This document shows, in pieces, positions 19,127 through 27,142 of a stretch of DNA of 64,000 nucleotides (position 1 is the stretch's first letter; every line of letters begins with the position of its first letter). The position numbers were made by a program, and so were the translations under genes. The stretch is taken from positions 10,164-74,163 of the forward strand of contig CAZHSI010000007.1 in NCBI GenBank assembly GCA_964535195.1, written 5' to 3'. The notes beneath the pieces were generated by a model, which had not been told where the DNA came from, did no database searches, and worked only from the letters and a program-made list of their open reading frames with translations. This DNA comes from UBA9339 sp964535195 (GTDB lineage Bacteria; Pseudomonadota; Gammaproteobacteria; UBA9339).

Positions 19127-19729
19127 CTAAAGATAGGCGAGGATACGTAAAATATTAGCTAAATAATAAGCCACGACAATTCCAGCAATTAAACCAAAAA
19201 GATGTCCTTCCCAAGAAATGTTCTTTTTTGCCCCCGGAAAGATCGACAACAATAATCCACCAAAATAATAAAGGCAGACCCCCGCCAAAATAATGGTGGT
19301 CCCCGTAACATGAAAATAAGCTTTGGCAAGTAAATAACCAAAGTACCCCATAATCACACCGCTTGCGCCAATGTGCACTCCACGCTTACCAAACAACCAA
19401 GTTAAAAAACCAGTTAAAATCGCGATCGCTACCGTAACAATATAAAAAATCTTTGTGCCGTCGAGCAAAACCAGATCGGTTAACACAAATAAAGGAACCG
19501 TATTAAAAAACAGATGATTAAAATCTGCATGCAGTATTGGTGAAAAAATAATTCCTGGCAAACCTCTTGGCGATCTAGGATGAATCCCTAAGAGGTTTAA
19601 ATGATACCGCGTGATACAATTAACAAGATGTACTATCCACGCTATTCCGATTATTTTAAATGCAAATAGCAAGTTATCTTGCATTTTAACAATAACGTGC
19701 TGCGCTTCTTGCGCAATACTTTCTAACAT
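19127..19729 (-). CDS. rhomboid-family intramembrane serine protease
   Basis: The product has 200 aa with about six hydrophobic segments. The catalytic Ser is in GASGVIMGYFGY and the catalytic His is in SWEGHLFGLIAG, the usual GxSG/H dyad. The HADFNHLFFNTVPLF segment matches the conserved HxxxxHxxxN region. It cleaves transmembrane substrates within the inner membrane; the substrate here is unknown. An AAAGGAG site precedes the ATG. It is convergent with feoB. Confidence 0.9.
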   Translation of the reverse strand: MLESIAQEAQHVIVKMQDNLLFAFKIIGIAWIVHLVNCITRYHLNLLGIHPRSPRGLPGIIFSPILHADFNHLFFNTVPLFVLTDLVLLDGTKIFYIVTVAIAILTGFLTWLFGKRGVHIGASGVIMGYFGYLLAKAYFHVTGTTIILAGVCLYYFGGLLLSIFPGAKKNISWEGHLFGLIAGIVVAYYLANILRILAYL

Positions 19730-19919
19730 ATTGTTCTCTCCTTTAACCTAAGGGATAGTATTACTTGACCGTAAACCATTTTAGCTTAGAATCAAAAAAA
19801 TCAAAAGATTATAAAAATTAACGCTTAAACTCACCACATTGCCAAAAACGGACTCGAGCATTTTGTGCGCGGGAGAGCACTAGCATCTCGCGAGTAAAGC
19901 TATATTACGCGGAGGAATA

Positions 19920-20483
19920 GTGGCTATAAAACTCATTGCCTTGGACCGAGATGGGATCATCAACGAAGACTCACCATCCTATATAAAATCTCTTGCTGAG
20001 TGGCATACTGTCCCAGGCAGCATGAGCGCTATTGCCAAATTAAAGCAGCATAACTACAAGGTTGTTATTGCCACCAATCAATCCGGGATCGCCTATGGTA
20101 TTTTTACTTTAGACACGGTAAATATCCTGCACCAACACATGCTCGATGAAATCAAACAAGCTGGCGGAACACTTGATGGAATCTTTATCTGTCCCCATCA
20201 ACCTGAAGATAACTGTGACTGCCGTAAGCCAAAACCTGGCTTATTACTACAGGCCGCCAATAGATTCAAGGTTAAGCCTGAAGAAATGGTAATGATTGGC
20301 GACTCTTTTCGCGATATTCTTGCCGCAAAAAACTGTGGGGCTAAGGCGGTATTTATTAAAACCACACCCAAAAAAAACGAGGACCTGCTTGCCGCACAAA
20401 AAGAGGGGGTTCCTATATATAATAGTCTAATAGAAGCAGTTGATATAATCGTAAGAGCCTGCGATGTAGCAAAGCATTGTTGA
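19920..20483 (+). CDS. gmhB: D-glycero-beta-D-manno-heptose 1,7-bisphosphate 7-phosphatase
   Basis: A GTG start is preceded by GGAGG 4 nt upstream. The product (187 aa) is a HAD phosphatase with nucleophile DRDG (motif I, ALDRDGIINED), motif II ATNQSG, the zinc loop CPH...CDC (ICPHQPEDNCDCRKPK) and motif IV GDSFRDI. The zinc loop is diagnostic of GmhB and of the related HisB N-domain. The lack of a HisB C-terminal domain and the presence of waaC favour GmhB in ADP-heptose synthesis for lipopolysaccharide. Confidence 0.92.
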   Translation: MAIKLIALDRDGIINEDSPSYIKSLAEWHTVPGSMSAIAKLKQHNYKVVIATNQSGIAYGIFTLDTVNILHQHMLDEIKQAGGTLDGIFICPHQPEDNCDCRKPKPGLLLQAANRFKVKPEEMVMIGDSFRDILAAKNCGAKAVFIKTTPKKNEDLLAAQKEGVPIYNSLIEAVDIIVRACDVAKHC

Positions 20484-20576
20484 AATTACTACAAATTTAA
20501 ATTTATTCCACGCGACTTGCCCGCATGACAAAGCAACGGGGATAGTCAAGGGGGAGAGGCACAGTACCCTTCTTTT

Positions 20577-21206
20577 TTATGTATGCCGCATCTGACTACT
20601 GTAGGTAAACCGTAAAAAGCTACCAGCCAGATTTTCATTCCATACCTGAAGCTCATCGGGCACCTCTAGAATGGCTGGGGTGAAATTCCAGATATACTTG
20701 ATCTTTGCCTCTACGACAACATTGGCGGCGGCCTGCGCCTGCTCTTTAGATACAGTTAGGATGGCGATATTAACTTGAAGACGCCGAGCCAAATCGGCCA
20801 GCTTAGAGATATGAAAAACCTTTTTATTGTTAATCGTGGTACCTACCTTTAAGATATCGTTATCAAAAAGAGCCAGTGTATTTAACCCATAATTGGAGAA
20901 ATTATCGTACTTAGCAAGAGCAAACCCCAAGTTACCAGCCCCAATTATAAAAGCATCCTTGGCCGTGCCAAAAGACAACGCCTCTTCAATCGCCTGCTTT
21001 AACTCCGCAACCAGATATCCCACGTTGTTTTTTCCGGCCAGCTCAATAAAGTTAAGATCACGTCGCACTTGAGAATCATCGATCTTTAGCAAAGAAGCGA
21101 TCTTCGGGCTAGAGATAAACTGAATCTGTTTAGCAAGACACTCAGTAAGGATACAATGGTAGAGAGTTAACCGATTTACCACCCTATCTGGCAATGCTCT
21201 TTTCAT
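20577..21206 (-). CDS. rex: redox-sensing transcriptional repressor Rex
   Basis: The start is taken at ATG 21206 (MKRALPDRVVNRLTLYH), which fits the family. A TTG at 21275 would extend it by 23 unlikely residues. The winged-helix domain reads SPKIASLLKIDDSQVRRDLN. The Rossmann NADH-binding motif GAGNLGFALAKYDNF follows. The length (209 aa) is normal. Rex represses fermentation genes when NADH is low and leaves DNA when NADH is high. It lies directly downstream of adhE on the same strand, so the adhE-rex unit would be autoregulated through the site at 23949-23966. Confidence 0.95.
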   Translation of the reverse strand: MKRALPDRVVNRLTLYHCILTECLAKQIQFISSPKIASLLKIDDSQVRRDLNFIELAGKNNVGYLVAELKQAIEEALSFGTAKDAFIIGAGNLGFALAKYDNFSNYGLNTLALFDNDILKVGTTINNKKVFHISKLADLARRLQVNIAILTVSKEQAQAAANVVVEAKIKYIWNFTPAILEVPDELQVWNENLAGSFLRFTYSSQMRHT

Positions 21207-21276
21207 ACGCTGGCATCCAAAGTTTAAACAAATATGATGGGGGTAAATCCTACCCTCCCCCATTCCAAATGACAAA

Positions 21277-23913
21277 TCAGACTACCCCATGGTAGGCATT
21301 AATATAGATTTGCTTGATGTCTTCCAGTAGTGGGAAAGCCGGATTAGCCCCTGTACACTGATCATCAAATGCCAGCTCCACTAGCTCATCTAACTTAGCC
21401 ATAAAATCCTTTTCAGCCACACCGAAATCCTTGACAGACCGCGGAATTTCCAAGGTGGTCATCAGCTTAGTGATTGCAGCAATCAAAAGCTGCACTTTTT
21501 CATCATCACTCTTCCCGCCCAACTTCAGTTGGCCAGCGATCTGACCATACTTAGCCTTAGCATTGGGAAACCGATACTGCGGAAAGATACATTGCTTCTT
21601 AGGACAGTCGGTTGAGTTATATTGGATTATCTGTCGGCAGAGCAATGCATTGGCAATTCCATGGGGAATGTTAAAAGTTGCGCCCAATTTATGCGCCATT
21701 GAATGGCATAAGCCTAAGAACGCATTAGCAAAGGCCATACCAGCGATAGTCGAGGCATAATGCATCTTCTCTCTTGCCAATGGATCATTAGCACCCTCCT
21801 TATAGGAGCGCGGCAGATACTTAAAGACCAGCTTAATTGCCTCTAAGGCGTTAGAGTTAGTAAAATTAGTCGCCATCACCGAGACATAAGCTTCGATAGA
21901 ATGGACCAAGGCATCAACCCCTGAAGCTGCAGTTAGCCCCTTCGGCATGGAATCAACAAAATTGGGGTCGACAATCGCCATATTTGGGGTTAACGCATAG
22001 TCAGCAATCGCAAACTTCATATGAGTCGCATCTTCCGTAATCACGGCAAAAGGAGTAACTTCCGAGCCTGTGCCGGAAGTGGTTGGAATGGCAACTAACA
22101 AAGCCTTTTTTCCCAACTCAGGGATCCCGCAGATTCTCTTACGGATATCCATAAAGCGCATTGAAATATCGTCAAACACGGTACCTGGCTGCTCATACAT
22201 TAACCACATGATCTTAGCCGCATCCATTGGTGATCCGCCACCTAAAGCAATAATCAGATCGGGCTCATATGGTCTAATGATACTAAGAGCCTCATGAATG
22301 GTGGAGAGCGTTGGATCAGGCTTTACATCAAAAAAGACCTGGTAATCAATCCCAATCTCTCTAAGAATATTGGTAACAGTATAGATAGCACCAGAATTAA
22401 ACAGATAGCGGTCGGTAACTATGAAGGCACGTTTTTTACCTTGTAGCTCTCTGAGCGCTAGATCCACGGCACCTCTTTTCAGATAAATTTTGGGTGGAAC
22501 CTTAAACCACAACATATTTTCTCTCCTCTCTGCTACTGTCTTGTAATTCAAGAGATGCTTAACCCCTACGTTTTCACTTACAGCATTACCTCCCCAGGAA
22601 CCGCACCCCAAAGTTAGTGATGGTTCCAACTTAAAGTTATAGAGGTCCCCTATTCCACCCTGAGATGATGGAGAATTTATTAACAGACGACCGGTTGGCA
22701 GTTTTTTTGCGAAATAGTCGATCCGCTCCTGAGCTCGAGCATCGGTATGCAATGATGCTGTGTGCCCAGCACCACCTAAAACCACTAGTTCATAAGCCCG
22801 CTCCACCGCCTCATTAAAATTATTAGCACAATAGAGAGTTAAGATGGGCGATAATTTTTCATGTGCAAATGGGTTATCTGCTGCTGTACTGGTCTGTTCA
22901 CTCACCAACACCTTAGTTGCCACTGGTACCGTTATACCAGACATAGCAGCAATCTTACTCGCGCACTGCCCCACAATAGCCGCATTTAAGGCTCCATGCT
23001 TATCTAGGATAACCTTGCCTAACTTAGCGCTCTCCTTTTTGTCAAGAATATGGGCGCCACGATATACCAACTCCTTTTTTACCTCGTTATAAATGTCTTT
23101 GACGGCAATAATAGATTGCTCGGAGGCACAGATCATTCCATTATCAAAGGTCTTAGACAACAGAATTGAAGAGACCGCCGTGGCAATCTCGGCCGTCTCA
23201 TCAATAATAGCTGGAGTATTACCAGGGCCAACACCAAGCGCTGGCTTACCTGAAGAATAGGCAGCTTTTACCATACCTGGCCCACCAGTTGCTAAAATGG
23301 CATCCACCTCAGGATGGGTCATTAACATGTTGCTAAGCTCAATCGACGGCGTATCAATCCAGCCAATTATATCTGCTGGAGCTCCAGCCTTTACTGCCGC
23401 CTCTAAAATTATCTTAGCTGCTGCAATAGTGGACCTCTTCGCGCGTGGATGCGGCGAAAAGATAATGGCATTTCTCGTCTTGAGCGTAATCAGGGACTTA
23501 AAAATCACCGTTGACGTGGGATTGGTCGTGGGAATAATCCCAGCAATCACCCCCAATGGATCAGCAACAATCTTTATACCATTAATTCTGTCACGCTCTA
23601 CAATCCCACAGGTTTTGGTACTTTTATATTTATTGTAGATATACTCAGCAGCAAAATGGTTTTTAATAATTTTGTCTTCAACTACTCCCATTGCCGTCTC
23701 AGCGGCCGCCATTTTGGCTAAAGATATGCGCGCCTTATCGGCCACGATGGCTGCTGCCTTAAAAATTCGATCAATGGCTTCCTGTGAATAGGTAGCAAAC
23801 ACCTGCTGGGCCCGTTTCGTTCTAAGAATCAGCGCTTCCAATTGTTGGGGGGTAGCAACCTCAGCTACAACGTCTGACGAAACTTTTATTTTCTCTTTGA
23901 TCTTTTGGGGCAT
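21277..23913 (-). CDS. adhE: bifunctional acetaldehyde-CoA/alcohol dehydrogenase
   Basis: The product has 878 aa (E. coli 891). The N-terminal aldehyde dehydrogenase half has the catalytic Cys in FDNGMICASEQS. The C-terminal iron-dependent alcohol dehydrogenase half has GGGSPMDAAKIMW (NAD binding) and metal His residues around LCHSMAHKLG and IPHGIANA. It reduces acetyl-CoA to ethanol, reoxidising two NADH. It forms spirosome filaments in other bacteria. It is Rex-controlled by context and is the first gene of adhE-rex. Its presence indicates anaerobic fermentation. Confidence 0.98.
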   Translation of the reverse strand: MPQKIKEKIKVSSDVVAEVATPQQLEALILRTKRAQQVFATYSQEAIDRIFKAAAIVADKARISLAKMAAAETAMGVVEDKIIKNHFAAEYIYNKYKSTKTCGIVERDRINGIKIVADPLGVIAGIIPTTNPTSTVIFKSLITLKTRNAIIFSPHPRAKRSTIAAAKIILEAAVKAGAPADIIGWIDTPSIELSNMLMTHPEVDAILATGGPGMVKAAYSSGKPALGVGPGNTPAIIDETAEIATAVSSILLSKTFDNGMICASEQSIIAVKDIYNEVKKELVYRGAHILDKKESAKLGKVILDKHGALNAAIVGQCASKIAAMSGITVPVATKVLVSEQTSTAADNPFAHEKLSPILTLYCANNFNEAVERAYELVVLGGAGHTASLHTDARAQERIDYFAKKLPTGRLLINSPSSQGGIGDLYNFKLEPSLTLGCGSWGGNAVSENVGVKHLLNYKTVAERRENMLWFKVPPKIYLKRGAVDLALRELQGKKRAFIVTDRYLFNSGAIYTVTNILREIGIDYQVFFDVKPDPTLSTIHEALSIIRPYEPDLIIALGGGSPMDAAKIMWLMYEQPGTVFDDISMRFMDIRKRICGIPELGKKALLVAIPTTSGTGSEVTPFAVITEDATHMKFAIADYALTPNMAIVDPNFVDSMPKGLTAASGVDALVHSIEAYVSVMATNFTNSNALEAIKLVFKYLPRSYKEGANDPLAREKMHYASTIAGMAFANAFLGLCHSMAHKLGATFNIPHGIANALLCRQIIQYNSTDCPKKQCIFPQYRFPNAKAKYGQIAGQLKLGGKSDDEKVQLLIAAITKLMTTLEIPRSVKDFGVAEKDFMAKLDELVELAFDDQCTGANPAFPLLEDIKQIYINAYHGVV

Positions 23914-23941
23914 AGAACTCCTCGCTAGTTATCTCTTCGGT

Positions 23942-23970
23942 ATTAAATTCGTGATATATTTCACGATCAA
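23942..23970 (-). promoter_or_regulatory. adhE promoter with Rex-type operator in its spacer
   Basis: On the minus strand, -35 TTGATC (23970-23965) and -10 TTTAAT (23947-23942) are 17 bp apart. The 18-bp palindrome TCGTGA-N6-TCACGA (23949-23966) fills the spacer. It matches the Rex operator shape TTGTGA-N6-TCACAA except for a symmetrical change in each arm. Rex bound here would block RNA polymerase. Confidence 0.8.
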
Positions 23971-24048
23971 GCTTACGCCCAGAGATAGAAAAAAGCAAGA
24001 ACATCCCCAATGGTTTTTTACGAACGGTCGCGCCACAACTCAGAAACC

Positions 24049-24233
24049 TTTAACCTAAAACCGGCAGCTGAAATCATAACAAGAACATTTAAGAAGCTGA
24101 AAGATAGAAGTTTTGTGTAAGATTTTTACGAGACAGCATCCCCCATCACGATGAGTAAAAAATCTTACAAAAAACTCCAGCTTCTCTGTGTTAAACGCTC
24201 GTAGCAGGCTTTAACTGTCGGCCTTAAGTTTAA
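24049..24233. repeat. long imperfect palindrome (MITE-like or structural repeat)
   Basis: The left arm starts tttaacctaaaaccggcag and the right arm, read as reverse complement, starts tttaaacttaaggccgacag. The similarity continues inward through an AGAAGCTG block to a central stem (tgtaagatttttac at 24116-24129, gtaaaaaatcttaca at 24155-24169). The left-arm unit (24049-24101) recurs at 29308-29360 with 47 of 53 bases identical. It may also act as a terminator for the hydrogenase operon. Confidence 0.65.
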
Positions 24234-24248
24234 AACATCACGAAGCCC

Positions 24249-25706
24249 TTACTCCTCCTTAAGATCTTCTCCGGTGTTGGCGTACTCAGTTAATTGTTTA
24301 CAAGACATTCTACTAGTATTAATTGTGGCATTGCCGCCAATACACCCGCCTTCACAACACATCACCTCTACCAAATTCCCCAACTCACACACGGCATTTT
24401 TAGCATACCGCCTAAGATCTTTGATGCTCTCTTTGGTAATCCCATTAACTACCACAGGACGTAAGGGGTTTTTTTCATCGGAATATATGCTAGCTACCGC
24501 CTTAGCCACCCCCTGAGTTAGAGCAAACATTCTTCCCTGCTTGGAAGATTTGTGCTGATAGGGCTCCGGCTCACAATTATTAACCTCAATCTTCAAAGCA
24601 ATCAACAAAGCTCCTAGCTCTTCAAAGGTTAAGATATAATCAACATAGGGATTCTTCAGTGCTTCGGTTCGTTTAGCAACACATGGACTCAAAAATACGG
24701 TAATTGCACCCGGATGCTCAGCTTTCGCGATCTCAGCAGTATAGGACAAAGGAGTTTGCGCGGCAGAGCGATAGGGTTTTAGCTCTGGCAGATGTTTATC
24801 AACCAACTCATTATAACCAGCACAACAAGAGGTTGTCATAAATGGCTCACCTTTAGCCAACCGCTCCTTAAAATCTACAGCCTCGTGAGCAGCAGTTATA
24901 TCAGCCCCCTGCGCCACTTCATACACCTTATAAAAACCGATCTGCTTCAGCGCAGCATGCAGCTGTTCCGCCGAACCTGGCAGCTGCCCCATAATAGCTG
25001 GCGCCACCATAGCCACCACCCGCTGGCCCTTCTTGATCTGGTGCAACACTGCGAATAGTTGGCGCTTCTCATGCACCGCCCCAAATGGGCAAGCATTGAT
25101 ACATTTGCCACAAGTAATACATTTTTCCGCATTAATCTGTGCATGCCCACTAACGTTTTTGGCAATTGCGCCGACGGGACAAGCATTTTCGCAAGGAACA
25201 ATCAACTTAGCAATCGCCTTGTATGGGCAGACATTCAGACACATGCCACAATTTCTACACTTAGCGGCATCAATTAAGGCTCGACCATTTACGATGTTGA
25301 TGGCACCAAATTTACAAGTGTTAACACATGGACGCGCCACACATCCCTGGCAGAGATCGGTTACGTAGATACGACTAGGCACACAACCTTTACATGCGGT
25401 TTCCAGGATTGTTAACGGATGCTGTTTAGTTGGAGCAGTACAGCTAAGCGCCTGATCAGCATACGTCGAGAGCAACACCTGCTCCTCAGCATCTTCGATC
25501 GCGAAACCCAAGTCAGCAATAATCCGGTCTCTCAGAATAGCCCGCTCTTTGTGAACGCAGCACCTAAAATTAACCTCACACCCCTTGGGACGCATCTGAT
25601 AAGGAACGGTACGAACCTCTTCCGAAAAATTATTGCTATAGAAAGCCTTAATTAGTCGAATTAGGATCTCTCGTTTTAGATATTTGGCGCCATCATTAGG
25701 ATTCAT
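24249..25706 (-). CDS. monomeric [FeFe]-hydrogenase, group B-like
   Basis: The product has 485 aa. The N-terminal part (NFRCCVHKERAILRDRI) matches the group B type. Several ferredoxin-type [4Fe-4S] motifs follow (CRNCGMCLNVCP, CITCGKCINACP). The H-cluster domain then has L1 TTSCCAGY (Cys294-Cys295), L2 LSPCVAKRTE and L3 VMCCEGGCIGG. All four cluster-binding Cys and the proton-relay Cys are present, so catalysis is likely. Expected reaction: 2H+ plus electrons from ferredoxin to H2. The start overlaps the preceding ferredoxin gene by 4 bp. Assembly needs HydE/F/G, which are not in this window. Confidence 0.93.
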   Translation of the reverse strand: MNPNDGAKYLKREILIRLIKAFYSNNFSEEVRTVPYQMRPKGCEVNFRCCVHKERAILRDRIIADLGFAIEDAEEQVLLSTYADQALSCTAPTKQHPLTILETACKGCVPSRIYVTDLCQGCVARPCVNTCKFGAINIVNGRALIDAAKCRNCGMCLNVCPYKAIAKLIVPCENACPVGAIAKNVSGHAQINAEKCITCGKCINACPFGAVHEKRQLFAVLHQIKKGQRVVAMVAPAIMGQLPGSAEQLHAALKQIGFYKVYEVAQGADITAAHEAVDFKERLAKGEPFMTTSCCAGYNELVDKHLPELKPYRSAAQTPLSYTAEIAKAEHPGAITVFLSPCVAKRTEALKNPYVDYILTFEELGALLIALKIEVNNCEPEPYQHKSSKQGRMFALTQGVAKAVASIYSDEKNPLRPVVVNGITKESIKDLRRYAKNAVCELGNLVEVMCCEGGCIGGNATINTSRMSCKQLTEYANTGEDLKEE

Positions 25707-25963
25707 TGATTTAATCGTACCTCTATTATTTTTAAAATTTTGTCTACGGTAGCCTCCTTGACCACCTCATCATCTACCTTTACGTATGGGGCCTTAGCAT
25801 ACTCCCATTCAATGGAACAAAGCCCCAGGCAAGGCGCACCACTCACGGTTACTCTATCACCATAACGCTCTGGAATAATATCCAACAACTCTTGCAAATT
25901 AGCTGATCCCATAATAAAGCAAGTTGTTCCCAAGCATACCTTGACATTAATCTTTTTCTCCAT
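25703..25963 (-). CDS. thioredoxin-like [2Fe-2S] ferredoxin
   Basis: The product is about 86 aa with the thioredoxin-like ferredoxin fold. The cluster Cys are in CLGTTCF (spacing C-x4-C) and CLGLC (C-x3-C), as in the NuoE C-terminal domain. The start at 25963 is preferred because GGAG lies 6 nt upstream; in-frame ATGs at 25966 and 25975 are alternatives. It lies between the phosphatase and the catalytic hydrogenase and probably carries electrons for, or signals to, the hydrogenase. Confidence 0.88.
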   Translation of the reverse strand: MEKKINVKVCLGTTCFIMGSANLQELLDIIPERYGDRVTVSGAPCLGLCSIEWEYAKAPYVKVDDEVVKEATVDKILKIIEVRLNQ

Positions 25964-25981
25964 CATCCACTCCATTTAATT

Positions 25982-27142
25982 TTACATAAACTCAACATGA
26001 ACTTTTTTATAAAACCTAGCTTCTAGAACAACTGCCAATTTCTTAATAATACTCTTCCTAATCTCTATCTCGACCGGCAAAGCCGGATCATAGTGAGCCT
26101 GATTTATCTTAGCGCCCACCATAAAGGTGATTACGTCACTCGCCAGTAAAAATCTGACTAAATATGCTGCAGCATTGTCTGCATTATAATTACTGACCTC
26201 GAGATATTCTAGTGCTTTGGTTAAAGTTAGAATCCCCTCAGTAACTAAATCCACCCCTGCCATTTTCGAACAAGCTGGCAAACCACCCATACTAACACTA
26301 TTCGCTGTAACAATTGGTCGCTGTAACTCTCTGGCCAGCAAATCGGCCGTCGTTCCACCACAAATGGCCTTCTTTCCGGAAAAATTAGCAAACCTCAAAG
26401 CATGCTCATGATCGCGCTGCTGATAATATGGTGGACCAGTAAAAACCAGGGCCTTCCTAGGCTCGCGGCAATAGAGCACGCAAGCCGAAATATCATCCTG
26501 GGGCTTGTGATCGGGCTCAATACTCAACGCCTTTTTTATTATATACTGAGTCAAGTCTGAACTTGCCAGCTTGGGCTCCACTATTAATGGCTCCTGCAAC
26601 GCCTCAATTAACCCTTGACGCCTCAAGCCCAACCTGTAACAACTGTTCCCTAACCCAGCCTGCGTTACGCCATCAGAACAAAAGATCAAGCGATCACCCA
26701 ATTGTAGCTTCAATTGGTGAATCCTGAGTTTACGATTTTTAAACTTCTTCGACTCGCTGGTAACAAATGGCGACGGCAATACCTCTCGCCCTCTTAACCA
26801 GATAAATTCTGGATTACCATCCTCTACTATCTTGGCATTACCCTCATCGTCACAGACGATTGCGGAAAATGTGGCATAACTGATTTTACGCACCTGACAA
26901 ACCGGCAAAGCATTCATGATAATCTCTGCAGCTTTAGTAATATTTATTTCCTCTTCAATAAAACGCAGCAACATCGTAGCTGTCATACAGGAAAGAACAT
27001 TTGCCTTAATCCCGCTCCCTAACCCGTCCGACAACACTGCAATAATTCGTTCATACTCTGGAATGCGCTTGGAAAGAAAATAATCACCACTAGTATTTTG
27101 GTTATGCTTTTTCTCCTGAGTACAAGCAATATCTATGAACAT
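25982..27142 (-). CDS. SpoIIE-type PP2C serine/threonine phosphatase
   Basis: The product has 386 aa. The N-terminal two-thirds is a PP2C/SpoIIE domain: metal-binding Asp in AVLSDGLGSG, a CSDGV motif near the middle and a QDDISACVLY motif at the end of the domain. The C-terminal third (CGGTTADLLARELQRPI) is a separate region often seen behind this phosphatase in hydrogenase operons. It overlaps the sensory hydrogenase gene by 10 bp. In related operons such phosphatases are thought to pass on the sensor's signal. The target here is unknown, and no partner kinase is in view. Confidence 0.88.
   Translation of the reverse strand: MFIDIACTQEKKHNQNTSGDYFLSKRIPEYERIIAVLSDGLGSGIKANVLSCMTATMLLRFIEEEINITKAAEIIMNALPVCQVRKISYATFSAIVCDDEGNAKIVEDGNPEFIWLRGREVLPSPFVTSESKKFKNRKLRIHQLKLQLGDRLIFCSDGVTQAGLGNSCYRLGLRRQGLIEALQEPLIVEPKLASSDLTQYIIKKALSIEPDHKPQDDISACVLYCREPRKALVFTGPPYYQQRDHEHALRFANFSGKKAICGGTTADLLARELQRPIVTANSVSMGGLPACSKMAGVDLVTEGILTLTKALEYLEVSNYNADNAAAYLVRFLLASDVITFMVGAKINQAHYDPALPVEIEIRKSIIKKLAVVLEARFYKKVHVEFM

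Larger units (their letters stand above)
23914..24248. other. intergenic region between adhE and the hydrogenase gene
   Basis: About 335 bases holding two things: the adhE promoter/Rex site next to adhE, and the long imperfect palindrome at 24049-24233 directly past the hydrogenase stop codon. No coding potential was seen. Confidence 0.8.
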
